From Amylostereum areolatum (taxonomy: Eukaryota; Basidiomycota; Agaricomycetes; Russulales; Stereaceae): DNA of 64,000 nt. The translations under genes and the position numbers were made by a program. The notes under the pieces are model-generated. The model did not search any database, was not told where the DNA came from, and worked only from the letters and a program-made list of their open reading frames with translations. Shown in pieces: positions 1 to 10,665 of the stretch. Location: NCBI GenBank assembly GCA_012932865.1, contig SAXG01000003.1, positions 620,001 through 684,000 of the forward strand. The letters run 5' to 3'. How positions within the stretch are numbered: position 1 is the stretch's first letter; the number at the start of each line of letters is the position of its first letter.

Positions 1-1
1 T

Positions 2-516
2 GCCCTCAGCCTAGTTAACCTCGTGATATCGCTGGGTATTGCCGTTGAATTTTGCGCTCATGTTGCGCGTGCGTTCATGACATCTGGGTCGGGACTACCT
101 GTCGATCACCCAGCTGGGCAGAGGGAGCGGGACGAGAGGATGTGGACCGCTTTGGTTGACGTCGGGCCCTCGGTAAGTGCTTTCTTCTCAGTGCTCTCCG
201 TGAAGTGCTCATGAACTCCAGGTCTTATCTGGCATAACGTTCACCAAGCTGATCGGAATGTGCGTCCTTGCATTAACTCGATCAAAGCTACTCGAGGTGT
301 GTTCCCATTGCTCGGAACCCGTTGAAGGTATACTGACTCAGATGGTAGATATACTACTTCCGCATGTGGTTGACTCTCATTATATCCGGTGCTGTTCACG
401 GACTCGTGCTACTTCCAGTCATTCTCAGTTTGGCCGGTGGCAACGGTTTCCCATTGCAAGAAGCTGATGAGGAGTGGATGTCGAATGCCATTCGAAACGA
501 TTACGAATATACGTAA
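2..516 (+). CDS. NPC1: NPC1/NCR1-type sterol transporter, C-terminal end (5' partial)
   Basis: This is the last part of a Niemann-Pick C1 family protein, a multi-pass transporter that moves sterols out of the vacuole/lysosome. The gene begins before the window. Three exons are visible (about 2-172, 222-296 and 349-516), joined by GT..AG introns in phase. The first exon carries the family hallmark SLGIAVEFCAHVARAFM, followed by an ER-rich stretch and WTALVDVG. The second reads SGITFTKLIG, and the third YYFRMWLTLI and the hydrophobic HGLVLLPVILSLAG of the last transmembrane segments. The tail ends with a charged stretch and TAA at 514-516. I infer the same role as yeast Ncr1. The start lies outside the window, so total length cannot be judged. 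Confidence 0.93.
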
Positions 517-757
517 GTGGACTGTCATCTCGCGGCGCAATATCGAACTCATTCACTGGTGCAGACCTTTCCTTGCGGATGATACGTCTTACCATAGTGA
601 CTAATGGACTATTCACGAATAATGAACCCTTTCCTTGATACCATACACACACGAAAGAAGGGGCAATTACAACACGCTGATAATTTGTATGGCAAACGTT
701 GGACTGCGATACAACAACGTAACAAAGGAACTACGGTACGGTACCAAGTTCGCTACC

Positions 758-1661
758 CTACGCCTCTTTGGGAACAGGCGACCTAGATCGACTGTCCCTA
801 ATATCGTCTCGACTAAAGCTCCTCCGAGCTCTTCCATGTGACCTCGAACGACTGCGACTCCTGCTGTATTTGGAGTACGAGGAGTATGATGCCGAACGTG
901 AACGTGAACGGGAGCGGGAAGGAGAAAAAGAACGCGACCGCGAACGGCTAGAACGAACAGAATAGCTAGGGGAACGCGAGCGTCCACGGCGACCATAACC
1001 TCCCCTTTCGTAGCTTGGGGACCTCCTACGTGGGGGCAGACCACCTCGGCGTATGGGCGACCGAGAGCGTGTACGTGAACGCGGACGATAGGTGTCGCGC
1101 ATTGGTGGACGACGAGGAGGCGGCCTGTTGCGGTATGGGTCCACAAAGCGGCCCACGTCCCTTCGAGGGAACCGGGGAGAACGAGAGCGCGACCGGGAAC
1201 GCGATAGGGACCGTGGCCGATCGCGTCCATTGCGGGGCGCGCGCGGGCGCGGTGAGCGCGAACGCGTACGCACAGGAAGGTCGGAAATCTCGACCTTGAC
1301 TATGGCCCCATCTAGCTGTCCACCATTCATATGAGATACGGCCTTGCGAGCGGATTCCGCATCCGTGTATTCAACCGCGGCCTTGCCTCTATTTTGACCC
1401 GCTGTAGATGCAAATGTACATCAGGATCATACAATATGCTAGATATGTGAGTACGCACACTTTCCGTAGAGGGGCAAGTCGACCTTAAGAACATTGCCAT
1501 AGAATTCCGAAGATCGTTTGAAGATGAGACTCGACGACGTTACGTGTGAGATTGGTGACCACTACCACTTTGGCGTCCGGATTTTTTGTGGGGGCATTGT
1601 CCATGTCAATATCCGCATCTCGGCGGATAGTTGGAGAGGACGATCTGCCTCTGGATGACAT
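758..1661 (-). CDS. RNPS1: RNPS1-like SR-rich RNA-binding protein (one apparent frameshift)
   Basis: This is a probable exon-junction or splicing co-activator of the RNPS1 type. It has a short Ser/Arg-rich N-terminus (MSSRGRSSSP), one RRM (VVVVTNLTRNVVESHLQ, then NVLKVDLPLYGK, then RGKAAVEYTDAESARKAV) and a long RS/RSRSRS tail of about 180 residues ending at the stop at 758-760. One GT..AG intron (about 1409-1467) joins LPLYGK to SGQNRGK. Between LQTIFGI and YGNVLK the frame slips by one base near 1502, as if one base had been inserted. Both sides are strongly RRM-like, so a sequencing error or recent mutation is likelier than a wrong model. The start chosen is the ATG at 1659-1661. It lies 197 bp from the divergent MCR1 start. 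Confidence 0.85.
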
Positions 1662-1858
1662 GGTTCGACCGAGGGGTAGAAGTGACTTCTTAGATGCTGG
1701 GCGTTCACGGTGCACACTGGACAGTGCGCCGAGCCGCCGACGAACGACTTTTGTTTGGTGCTGTTGATCAACGGCTTCGTTGATTACGTACTTGGAAAGG
1801 CGTTCCCGGCCACTGCTTGGACTCGTAGACGGTAGAATACAGAGTTCACTGTGGCCGT
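1662..1858. promoter_or_regulatory. Shared divergent promoter, RNPS1-like / MCR1
   Basis: Only 197 bp separate the ATG of the RNPS1-like gene (minus) from that of MCR1 (plus), so both 5' leaders and promoters must fit here. I see no TATA box. Bidirectional use is inferred from spacing only. Confidence 0.4.
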
Positions 1859-3053
1859 ATGAACGTACCAGGGGCCTTGCGTTTCTGCCGCCCACTTTCC
1901 TACCGCAATATCCTCCGATTGCGACGCGCAGAGTTTAGTCGACGCTTGTCATCTTCCAAGGCTCACCCTCCAGATTCGCGGACACGCGTCTTGGCCAACG
2001 CTGTACTTATAGGTGCCGGTGGCTTGGTAGCAGCGTATCTCTTTTGGCCATCAACGTACCGCGGCGCACCCACAGTTTCACGGCAATCTATTTCTCCCTC
2101 CCATTTTACTCCGGTTTCCGTGGTCGCGAACGAAGATTGCGGACGGGACCTCAAACTGCTTACACTCAATATCCCTTCCCACTCACTTCCTGATACCTCG
2201 GACTCCCGACTTCTAGACCCCATATGGAGTGTGTTCATTAAGGACGATGACATACAAGTTGAACGCCCATATACACCCCTAGAAGGGATAGACGACCAGG
2301 GAAATATGAAGTTTTGGATCAAGAAATATCCCAATGGCGAAGTTGGTCGATGGCTACATTCAAAGCAACCCGGGGAAAACGTAGAGATGCGTGGTCCTCT
2401 GAAGACGTTTCCCTTTCATGAAGAGTTGTCAGATGAAATAATCATGGTAAGTGCTCTGCTTCTGTTCGTGACCCCCTTTGACATCGTTTAAGATCTCAGG
2501 AGGGACCGGATTTTCGCCTTTCTACCAGCTTCTTCACCGCGTGCTTCTTCAAGGCTCGATGAAAGGCGATTCGCCGCGTTTTACCCTGCTACACGGCTCA
2601 CGCACTCTAGCGGAGCTTCCTCCGGCGCAATATTTGCAACCCCTGCTAGACTTCTCCGCTGCCCATCCTGAGCGTCTTCGTATCAGCCTCTTCGTGGACG
2701 ATTATGCGGATGGCAAGACGGCACCCTCTAGCCACGGGCTTCAACAGGGCAGGATAGATGCGCAGGCTATTCGAAAAGCCATCAATCGTACCGAAGATCA
2801 GACCTCGTGGTGGAGCGCCCTCCGTCGGTCTTTTTCCAAGGAACATGGACCTAGCTCTGGGAATGTTATTGTTCTTGTGTGTGGGCCAGAGCCGTAAGTA
2901 GCCCATCTGAATCTGTCTCATGTATCTCATCATGTGTGCTTTAGGATGGTTGTAGCAGTGGCGGGGCCATACGGACGAAACTACTCACAAGGAAGGGTGG
3001 GTGGGATATTGGCAGGTTTAGGGTTCAAGGAAGGCCAAGTGTGGAAGCTGTAA
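1859..3053 (+). CDS. MCR1: Mitochondrial NADH-cytochrome b5 reductase
   Basis: This is a FAD enzyme that passes electrons from NADH to cytochrome b5 at mitochondria. The N-terminus is Arg-rich and poor in acidic residues (a presequence), followed by one transmembrane segment near residues 48-64 (VLIGAGGLVAAYLFWP). The FAD motif RPYTPL, a GPL motif (MRGPLKTFP) and the NADH-binding SGGTGFSPFYQLL follow. The end has CGPEP joined to MVVAVAGPYG, the usual C-terminal nucleotide site. Three exons (1859-2444, about 2491-2895 and 2945-3053) join in phase across GT..AG introns. Length is close to other Mcr1 proteins. The outer-membrane or intermembrane-space location is inferred from yeast Mcr1. No frame break is seen. 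Confidence 0.93.
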
Positions 3054-3728
3054 CCGTAGGTGTGTATATCTACTATTCGTGAGCATACTCCGCCGTTTTC
3101 GGGTATCTAACTAACTCTTCGCGCGTAGCTCATAGGAGTCTTGCACGGCCCATGCAGCGTTAACGAAACCCGTATTACCCATAATCGACACCGTCCCATC
3201 TGGCGTCCAAATACTTTCTATTTCTTCGGGTATACAAGCAACACCAACGGTGCAGACCCGATGATAATCGGAACGAGTGTCCACCAGTCATCACTGCATC
3301 ACTGTACGAAGCCAAGCGCCCTCTCGAGTGGCGAATCATGCCATGCATTAACTCTGAAAGTGATGACTTGAGCTGCATGTGAGATCGATTGTTAGCTCTA
3401 ACGCATCTTAGTGCGAGCAATGGGCGGGACTGTTGCGATAATATTAGAGCTCGAAGTTGTGCATTCAAAGCTAATATTTTAAAACATTGTACTATTACAA
3501 TATCGTGTACACCTTTCCAGTATGCGCACCAGCCTGAGAGCGTCATGCATTCGACGTGCGTTGAAACGGTGTACACCTGAGCCGAGTCAAACCAAGATAA
3601 CTTTGTAAAAGCCCCTTTCTTCGGTCGGAGTACGGTCCGAAAACCTTCCTTCGCGGCTCGCCGCGGCGGACCAGTTCCTCCGACTCTTTCATTAGGCTCT
3701 TACTTACTGGCTCTGAACCTCTCGTACT
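3054..3728. other. Intergenic: MCR1 3' side and CTP1 leader
   Basis: This stretch is 675 bp between two plus-strand genes, and I find no conserved reading frame in it. It holds a perfect 10-bp palindrome (ggtgtacacc) near 3569-3578 and, closer to CTP1, the two-tier inverted repeat listed separately. The rest is probably 3' and 5' untranslated sequence and promoter. Confidence 0.5.
3624..3684 (+). promoter_or_regulatory. Two-tier stem-loop in the CTP1 leader
   Basis: Outer arms gtcggag (3624-3630) and ctccgac (3678-3684) enclose inner arms ggtccg (3634-3639) and cggacc (3667-3672). The loop is GC-rich. The structure ends 44 bases before the CTP1 ATG, so it would lie in the 5' UTR if transcription starts upstream. 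Function is unknown. Confidence 0.4.
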
Positions 3729-5040
3729 ATGGCCATGAAGAAAGAAAACCCTATCCACTCGTTGGTTGCGGGCGCAACCGCTGGTGCTATAGAAGCGTAA
3801 GTGCCAACGTTTCTCGGCCTCCGCCTGTCAAGCTCTGACTGAACCTAAGTCATCAGCTTCGTAACCTATCCCACAGAATTTGTGAAAACCCGCTCACAAT
3901 TTGGCGGGAAGGTAGCTAAATTGGTATCAGTCTCATTAGCTGAGGCTCATTTTCTTTCAGAGAGAGGCCCCTCTGACTATCATAAGGGAAACCTTGCGCT
4001 CGCAAGGTGTGCGTGGATTATATTCAGGATGCACGGCCCTAGTCCTAGGAAATGCGACCAAAGCGGGAGTGCGATTCGTCTCATACGATCACTTTAAGCA
4101 CTCGCTCGCCGATTCTCAAGTGCGTTACCTATCATTCTTTGTGCCCGTCCAATGTTAATATTTGGATCTCTCAGGGCAAAATCAGCGCACCTCGAAGTTT
4201 GCTCGGTATGTTGCTCCTTTAGCCTTCTCGGAACCTCTGCTCAGATAATGTTGTACAGCTGGCCTTGGTGCAGGTATGATGGAGGCTATCTTTGCTGTAA
4301 CACCGTCAGAGACCATCAAGTATGTCCTCGTTTCTTCTTCGTGTCCCATTCGATTATCGACAAATGCGCGTCCTTCATAGAACGAAACTCATTGATGATG
4401 CTAAGCGACCAAACCCTCAATACCGCGGTCTTGTTCACGGGACTACCTCTATCATCCGACAAGAGGGTATCTTTGGTATCTATCGCGGACTTTTTCCAGT
4501 TGTGCGTCACCATTTCTTTCGTAGTCATCCATTTACCGACATGCCCTAGATGATGCGCCAAGGCGCCAACTCGGCCGTTAGATTCACAACGTACGCTACG
4601 TTGAAGCAATTTGTCCAGACCCGTACAAGATCTGGTCAGACGCTACCGTCGAGCATCACATTTGGCGTTGGCGCGATTGCTGGCCTTGTCACTGTCTATA
4701 CGACCATGCCCCTCGAGTGCGTATTCTGCCCTGTGCTTTCTTTGGCTAACAAACGACCTTCAACTGCATCTGTTTAGTGTCATCAAAACCCGTATGCAAT
4801 CTCTCGAGGCGCGGGCGCAATATCGCAATTCTTTCCATTGCGCGTACCGGATATTTACTGAGGAAGGCATTTTGCGGTTCTGGACGGGCACGACGCCACG
4901 GTTGGCCAGGCTCATCGTGAGTCTATCGATTCGTCTTTGCGCGGTACTCGCCTCTAAACGAGTTGCTTCAGTTGAGTGGAGGCATTGTTTTCACCATATA
5001 CGAGAAAATCATCCTCCTGTTGGGCGCACGAGATGAGTAG
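3729..5040 (+). CDS. CTP1: Mitochondrial citrate/tricarboxylate carrier
   Basis: This is a member of the mitochondrial carrier family (SLC25A1/Ctp1 type), which exchanges citrate for malate or another citrate across the inner membrane. At least seven exons join in phase. The three carrier repeats are recognisable: HSLVAGATAGAIEAFVTYPT, SLLAGLGAGMMEAIFAVTPS and the third, FGVGAIAGLVTVYTTMPLD. Each carries the P-x-[DES] signature (PTEFVKT, PSETIKT, PLDVIKTRMQ). MRQGANSAVRFTTY is typical of citrate carriers. The start is the ATG at 3729 (MAMKKENPIH), with TAG at 5038-5040. All introns are 45-70 nt with GT..AG. No frame break is seen, in contrast to several other genes here. Confidence 0.95.
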
Positions 5041-5572
5041 ACTTCAGACAGGATTGACCTTTCCTGGATTCCATACAGGATGTTGTCGGTAGCAGCATGA
5101 GCCGATTGATATATGTATGCGTTTCGTTCTACATCCTTAGGACCTTGACGACGTCTGTTCGGGTACTGTATCATCCACGGGATGAGCATATCTTCTTACA
5201 AGTAACCTCGCCCCATATACATACATCCCACCACAGGCATCGTTGTCGGATTCCGTACATCTTCGAGACTGGATATTAAGTACGTAGTCAATTATCCCAG
5301 ATCCTACTTGAAATAGTGAAGTTGTTGGGGTTTTTGTACACCGCGAGAAAATGAATTTCGTGAGTGCTGGACCCTGGTGCGACTTGTGCTTTGCTATGTA
5401 AGTTGTAGACATCCACTCAGGCTCAAGGTTTGCTCAAGGTGGCCATATTTGCAGCCGACTCAGACTGACCTTCGGCGTCTACAGATCTTGGACGTCTGGT
5501 ATCTTGAAACTGCCTTGCTCATAGCTCGATATCTGCTCTCTTAAAGGGTACCACACCCACCTTGAACCCATA
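5041..5572. other. Intergenic, CTP1 to MED18
   Basis: This stretch is 532 bp with no convincing exon on either strand. It holds short open frames without family resemblance. It should contain the CTP1 3' UTR and the MED18 promoter. Confidence 0.45.
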
Positions 5573-6363
5573 ATGGCGTCTTCAAGTTCATCTCAACACA
5601 CTTACGAGGTCTCTCTTTCTGGAGCATTCTTCGCAACGGACTTGAAGCCGATCCTAAATCGGATCGCTTTGCACAGCGAGTCGGCCCACGAGATGCATTC
5701 TCGCGAGGTCATCTTTGATCCCTTGGACTCGCACCAGCAACGCGACACGTATAACCAGGAGCCTATCCAACTTAGAGCCAAGAAAGAACTGACGGAGGCG
5801 GACTCTGGATGGTAGCTCCATGTCTGAGTCTTCGAGGTGTCGACGACTCAATTAACGTTTGAACAGGGTGCTATATTCGTATCTGACACCGGAGTCGTTT
5901 CGTGTCCATCCCGAGGCCACAGTGCGCCCATGGGCCGTCGTAAACGTGGTCGGGGATGCACTAAGCTTTGCATCTGCGTTAGGTTACGTGTAAGCATTTC
6001 ATACTCTACAATACTACGTTTACCATCAACGTACTTCTGAGCAGGCGACGGACCCAAATTTACAAGAAGGGCTTTGCGTTTCGGCGTGGGGCTCTCCTGA
6101 TACAAATGTGCCAACAAGAGCAGGTAGTGCATCAACTCCGTCTGCTTATTATCATTTGGTTTTTCAACGCTCTGCCATAGGTCGATTCGAGGACGCAGAA
6201 ACCTATCCCTGCGCCTCCGGATACACTATGGGAAGTCGAGGTCCGAACTGCCAATCCCATACGCAATACGCAGGAAACTCCTCTCAGCCGCTCCATAGAT
6301 GCAGTCTTAGAAGTTCAACTTCTGATGAAAGGTCTCCTCGACCTCAGGCGACAAGATAGTTGA
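5573..6363 (+). CDS. MED18: Mediator subunit 18
   Basis: This is a head-module subunit of Mediator, the co-activator complex that bridges transcription factors and RNA polymerase II. The N-terminus TYEVSLSGAFFATDLKPIL followed by LHSESAHEMHSREVIF matches fungal Med18. Four exons join in phase across introns near 5815-5867, 5989-6044 and 6124-6180. The second exon gives YLTPESFRVHPEATVRPWAV, the third KKGFAFRRGALLIQM and the last DTLWEVEVRTANPIRNTQE. The protein ends LLMKGLLDLRRQDS. The stop at 6361-6363 lies only 29 bp from the end of the convergent BCD1 gene, so the two transcripts probably overlap at their 3' ends. Confidence 0.9.
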
Positions 6364-6392
6364 TCTGAACAGGCAAAACAGACCATGAAATT

Positions 6393-7762
6393 TCATTGTA
6401 CTCTGCCCACATCATCGTCCGAATCTCCCCAGTCCACCTCATCCTCGTCCACGCCCTGCGTCTCCCTAGCCAATCGCACGATATCCAAAAGCGCTGCATA
6501 ATCAACGGGACCAACTTCTTCCTCCTCTCCTTCCGCCTCCTCGTTTTCGTATGCGTCGACCTCACCTTCGCCTGGGTTGGGTTCGTCACCCTCCACATCC
6601 GAACTGCCCTCATATTCTTCCAAACCGAGCAAAGCGTCCTCCTTCGCGTCATCTTCATCTTCATCGTCCTCACTCCCGTATTCCCCCAAAAGCCCCTTGA
6701 TCGCCTTCTTCCCATTCGTCGTGTTCAGCTTCCGTCGCTTCACTGGCCGCTCTTCACGTTCGCTTCGCATATACCCCGCTGCATCGATCACAACGCCTCG
6801 GAACGCACCATCTTCGTACACGTCGATCGTCGGGAATTCAACAAAATGCTTGTGTCGCAGGAGGGAGGACAGCTTCTGCGATACGTCAAGTTGGTGGTAG
6901 CCAACGCGTTCTGCACCGGGAGCGGGCACCGCGGCGAGCGCATCCAGCTGGGTCGGCATGAAGCATTGGGGCGGTACGAACGTGTCGGGAACTTCGGCGT
7001 CAGGAAGAATGAGGGATTTTATCCAGGCCGGCAACGCCTTTTCGCGCTTGGCTTTGGTGCGCTCACGTACGTGCCCTTGTAGAAGGGTGAGGAGAGAAAG
7101 TTCGAAGTTATTGCGGTGTGTGAGGAGGGTGTATGGAGGGTCTTGGGTGTGGGACGGGTCCCCCGTCGCATCAGTAGGGGGGTGAAATCTGAATTCGACG
7201 GACAGCAGTGCGGTCTTATTTCTGTTTATGGATGTCAATTCGATTCAAAAACGTCGAGAAAAAAGCTGGGAACGCACTTGAAGTCCCATGTGGACTTGTT
7301 CATAGAATGCCGCTCCATCCCAGCAGAAAGCATGTCCACATCTATATCTCTCAGCTCCAGCTGAATCTTCAGCAAATCTCGCTTCGTCTTCTGTGCCCCT
7401 CCCCGTGTTTGTCCACGCCCCCTTCCTCTCCCGCCACGTCCGCGCATTCCACCCCCGCGAGGATTGCCCACGCGTGCCGTGTATCCCCCGCGTGTGATCT
7501 CCTTGCCCCAGTCTGCCACCTTTCGGCCCATGTCCTCGAGGTAGACGTAGTCATCCATGAGCGTTCCCAGACCGTACGCATTCATGGGCACGTATTTGAC
7601 CTTGTCGCGCTGGCCCGAGCATCCTGTGCGCGTTTTATGTGTGGTGGAACAGGGAAGAGAACATGATCTGGTATTGCATCGTGGACATGTATAGATAGCG
7701 GCTGCAGCGTTGCAGATGGTACAGTCAGCCTTTTCGTTCCGTAGAGTGGAGATGTCTGCCAT
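6393..7762 (-). CDS. BCD1: Box C/D snoRNA assembly factor BCD1 (HIT zinc finger)
   Basis: This protein is a BCD1/ZNHIT6 type factor, needed to assemble box C/D snoRNPs in the nucleus. The N-terminal HIT finger has the Cys/His order CTIC..CPRC..C..PC..TH..GC, followed by SGQRDKVKYVPMNAYG. A Gly/Arg run (RGGRGRGRGQTRGG) suggests RNA contact or methylation. One intron near 7238-7294 joins STWDFK to NKTALL. The second exon holds the conserved domain (WIKSLILPDAEVPDTFVPPQ, LSSLLRHKHFVEFPTIDVYE). The tail is very acidic and ends GDSDDDVGRVQ. The first true ATG is 7760-7762 (MADISTLRNEK). Confidence 0.92.
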
Positions 7763-8419
7763 GACTGTTTCAGTCAATAGACGTTCGTGCAGAGCAACAA
7801 AATTTACTCACAAACACCTCCGTTGCAGAGTGCCAAGGGTCGGCGACCAGTCACCAAAGATTCTGAGTTTGAAGGTCTCTCGTCTGCCTCAGGGGGCTAC
7901 GTAGAAGTCAGGGAGAAGTCAGTGAGAACTTAGAAGTCAAAACTCGCCTCGATGCCGGCATATGTACCCACGGCTTCCATTTGGTACTAGTAACGTTAGG
8001 GTCTGAAGGAAGCTCGGCTACAGATCTTGTTGTACTCGCATTGTAACTCACTTCAGCGACCTTCGATATCACATGAACCTCGGACTTATCTCGTCTACAA
8101 AGGAGTTTGATACAAACTCAGTCATTCGCATCTAAAGTAAAATAACTTGCTCGAGGGTGCCGAACGGTGCTGAGAAGTAGGAGGACTGTAAATGTAAACC
8201 GCAAATCGTGGTAGGTAGCCACAATTGAAACAGGCGACAGGAATTTCGTGTCATTGCCACTAGCGTTACGAAGAGCGATTCGTGTCAATGCATACGAGAT
8301 AAACGAAAGAATGGGTATAGAGGCGAGTACGTGCCATTGTGCCAAGCTAGTGCGCGTATTTTCGTTGGTTCACCCAAGTACGACTTCCCGACTTTGGTTT
8401 ACATACATAGACGTCGTCT
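7763..8419. other. Intergenic, BCD1 promoter side
   Basis: This stretch is 657 bp with only short open frames and no recognisable family. A hydrophobic minus-strand frame at 8118-8345 has no support. It probably holds the BCD1 promoter and the 3' flank of the FunK1 relic. Confidence 0.4.
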
Positions 8420-10203
8420 TCACGTAAGGTTCGAGAGGCGCTGCCGCTTAGGCGAGGTGTCCGTCACCTTGTCCGCCGCCCCACGCTTTCCTGTGCGAGA
8501 TGTTCTCTCTCCCTCTGAACCCACAGCTAACATATCTTGACTACAATCGTCGGCAGGCCAGTCGGGCTTCGAAAGCGCCGCATTGTGGAGGTCTTTATCC
8601 CAGCCTGTGCATCCTCGCGTTCCTAATAGCTGCCTCAGCTCTCCGAGGAGAAGGAGGACTGGGGCATTGAGATGGTCCTTGAAAACAGTGTAACCCAATG
8701 TGACGTGGCTGAGAAAGTTGACCTTCACACTGTTGACAGTTGCTGTAATAAGCATGCTCGTATGCATTCCCGCCTTCTGTTGATCGTACTGATCGGGGAG
8801 GCCAATCGGTCGATAACGAAGGAGATGGTGGGACAGGACATGAACGAATGATTCAAGGTCGTCGCTGAGTTCGTGTCCCTTGATTTTCGATAAGGGCAGT
8901 CGAGATAAATGGTCATGTTCTCTGATGAATATTGAGAGAATACGCCTGATAATGGCGGGGAGGACTCACGGCCAGGGCTTTCCGCTGTTCTTGAAGCATG
9001 TCGATCTACAAATTCCAGTCGATTAGGATGCCATGGCCATCGTTGGAAGGATGTTTTCGGCGCTGATCTCGCCATGAATGATGTCGAGCTTGGAGTATGC
9101 CGTCCAGTGTACTGCGCGCAGTTAGACATTAACGGAGAAAGGTATGTGGATAACCTACCTTCTACGGCGTCGCGCATCGTCGTGACAAGTTCCAGGGTGG
9201 ATTTGAACGTTTTGAGAGGCCTGCCTATGACACCAAGCACAATTCTGTGATGAACGTGGCTGTAGACGTCTTGGGGTGCAGCAAGCCCACGGAGCTTTGA
9301 TGTATTCGTCGGATTGAGTCTTCTGGGATGCTACATCTCCTCCAACGATCATGGGCGCGATATGTACAGTGCCCGATTTCATGAGGAGGCGGTATACATC
9401 GGACTCCTTGCGTAAGAAGGAATGGTTGATTGTCCAGGAGTCTTTCAGCCAAACGACTGCGCCTGTCGCGAGATCCACAGCGGTGAAGCCAGAGGAAGGT
9501 CCCCTCCCAGCGGCGCAAAAAGCAGCTGTTTGTGTTGGGCCGGTGACATATGAGCGCACCTCACCAGTGGTGTCGTCGTGGACTGAGAGACGTTGCATTT
9601 TCTCGTCTGGCAAGTCCATCTTAATGTGGGCACGCTTGAAGGCTACGCGTGCATACGCGATCTCTTGTGTACACGGGGCCGTTATAGTGCTGTCCATTCC
9701 GCTCTTCCCGAGACATGGAGTCGAAACGTTGGAGAAAGTGCGTTAGCGGGGAACCCGCTTCCCTCCAGTCGAAAAGTTCGGTGACAATTGCACCGCTCCG
9801 ATCCCACCGGAGGAGACGGGCCCCCTAAGACGAGAACCGAAAAGGCGTGGGTGCGTGCCCGGCTGGAGACCAGGACTGTCATGCGATGGCGATGCCTGGC
9901 CGCCTAGTTGTTGAAAGATGACTTCGCGGCGAGGAGTCTTGTCCTCTGGCGATGGTCCTGGAACGGGTCCTCTTCGAGAGAGAGGATCTCAAAAAAGAGG
10001 TCACAAGTTGCTTCACTCGTAGACCTTCCACGCGTGTCTTTGGTTGAGTATGAGGTAGTGACGGTGGTGGGTTGTTGGTTGAGCGCTCTGGAGCACGGCG
10101 ATTCGAGGTTAGATGTAAATGCCGGCAGGCCCTCGAGCTGTGAACGGCTTTCATCTGCACACAGGGTTAGCACTTCGCAGAAGGATATAGTGAAAGCGCA
10201 CAA
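8420..10203 (-). pseudogene. FunK1-type fungal protein kinase, decayed
   Basis: Family landmarks of FunK1, a kinase family expanded in mushroom-forming fungi, occur in order but in different frames: DPFQDH near 9950; LRWDRSGAIVTELFDWREAG near 9760; VWLKDSWTINHSFLRKESDV with HIAPMIVGGDV near 9370-9450; HHRIVLGVIGRPLKTFKST near 9230; KLDIIHGEISAENI (the HRD-like region) near 9080; NDGHGILIDWNL (DFG-like) near 9030; and DDLESFVHVLSHHLLRYRP near 8840. At least five frame changes link them. The expected TGTWQF motif is degraded, with a TGA where Trp is expected near 8924. The C-terminal 115 codons are open to the stop at 8420. This is more damage than its neighbours show, so I call it a pseudogene. 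The 5' limit is approximate. Confidence 0.75.
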
Positions 10204-10665
10204 ATATGTCGTTCGACAAACGAGTTAGATCCTTCGCGCTTGACGACTATCCTGGCCTCTATTGTGCAGACTGAACTGGTTTCCTTCCACGAGGTCGTGG
10301 GTTAGGGGGATAACAAGTGGTCAGAAAGGGGAAGAAAGAGCGGTCGAGGGGAGAGCTCGTCGTTGGCAGGCTAGGGAGCCTTTCACACACTCGCACACGA
10401 TACGTGGACTGTGAGCGGTCGGCTGGATGAAAAGCTGACTGCGGAGAGGAGGGTAGGCAGACACCATTGCTTGAATTCCGAGCGGCGCTGAGAACGAGAC
10501 GATGAGCAACGGAGAACCCACGGGGCGAAACACGAATGGTCAAAAATATTACACAGCTTGAACTTCGTGATCAGGTATTCGAATACAGCACTAGTACGGT
10601 CGTCGCGTCTCTATCATATCGACAATAAAAAGATGGGGCCCTCTCCCGGTGAAAAGAGGTGCGTC
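10204..10665. other. Intergenic, FunK1 relic to DRE2
   Basis: This stretch is 462 bp. The minus-strand frame at 10259-10543 has no recognisable domain. I see no RNA gene or repeat here. Confidence 0.4.

Noticed and set aside
8118..8345. Hydrophobic minus-strand frame of 75 codons
   Set aside because: The first codon is not ATG. There is no splice partner and no family match.
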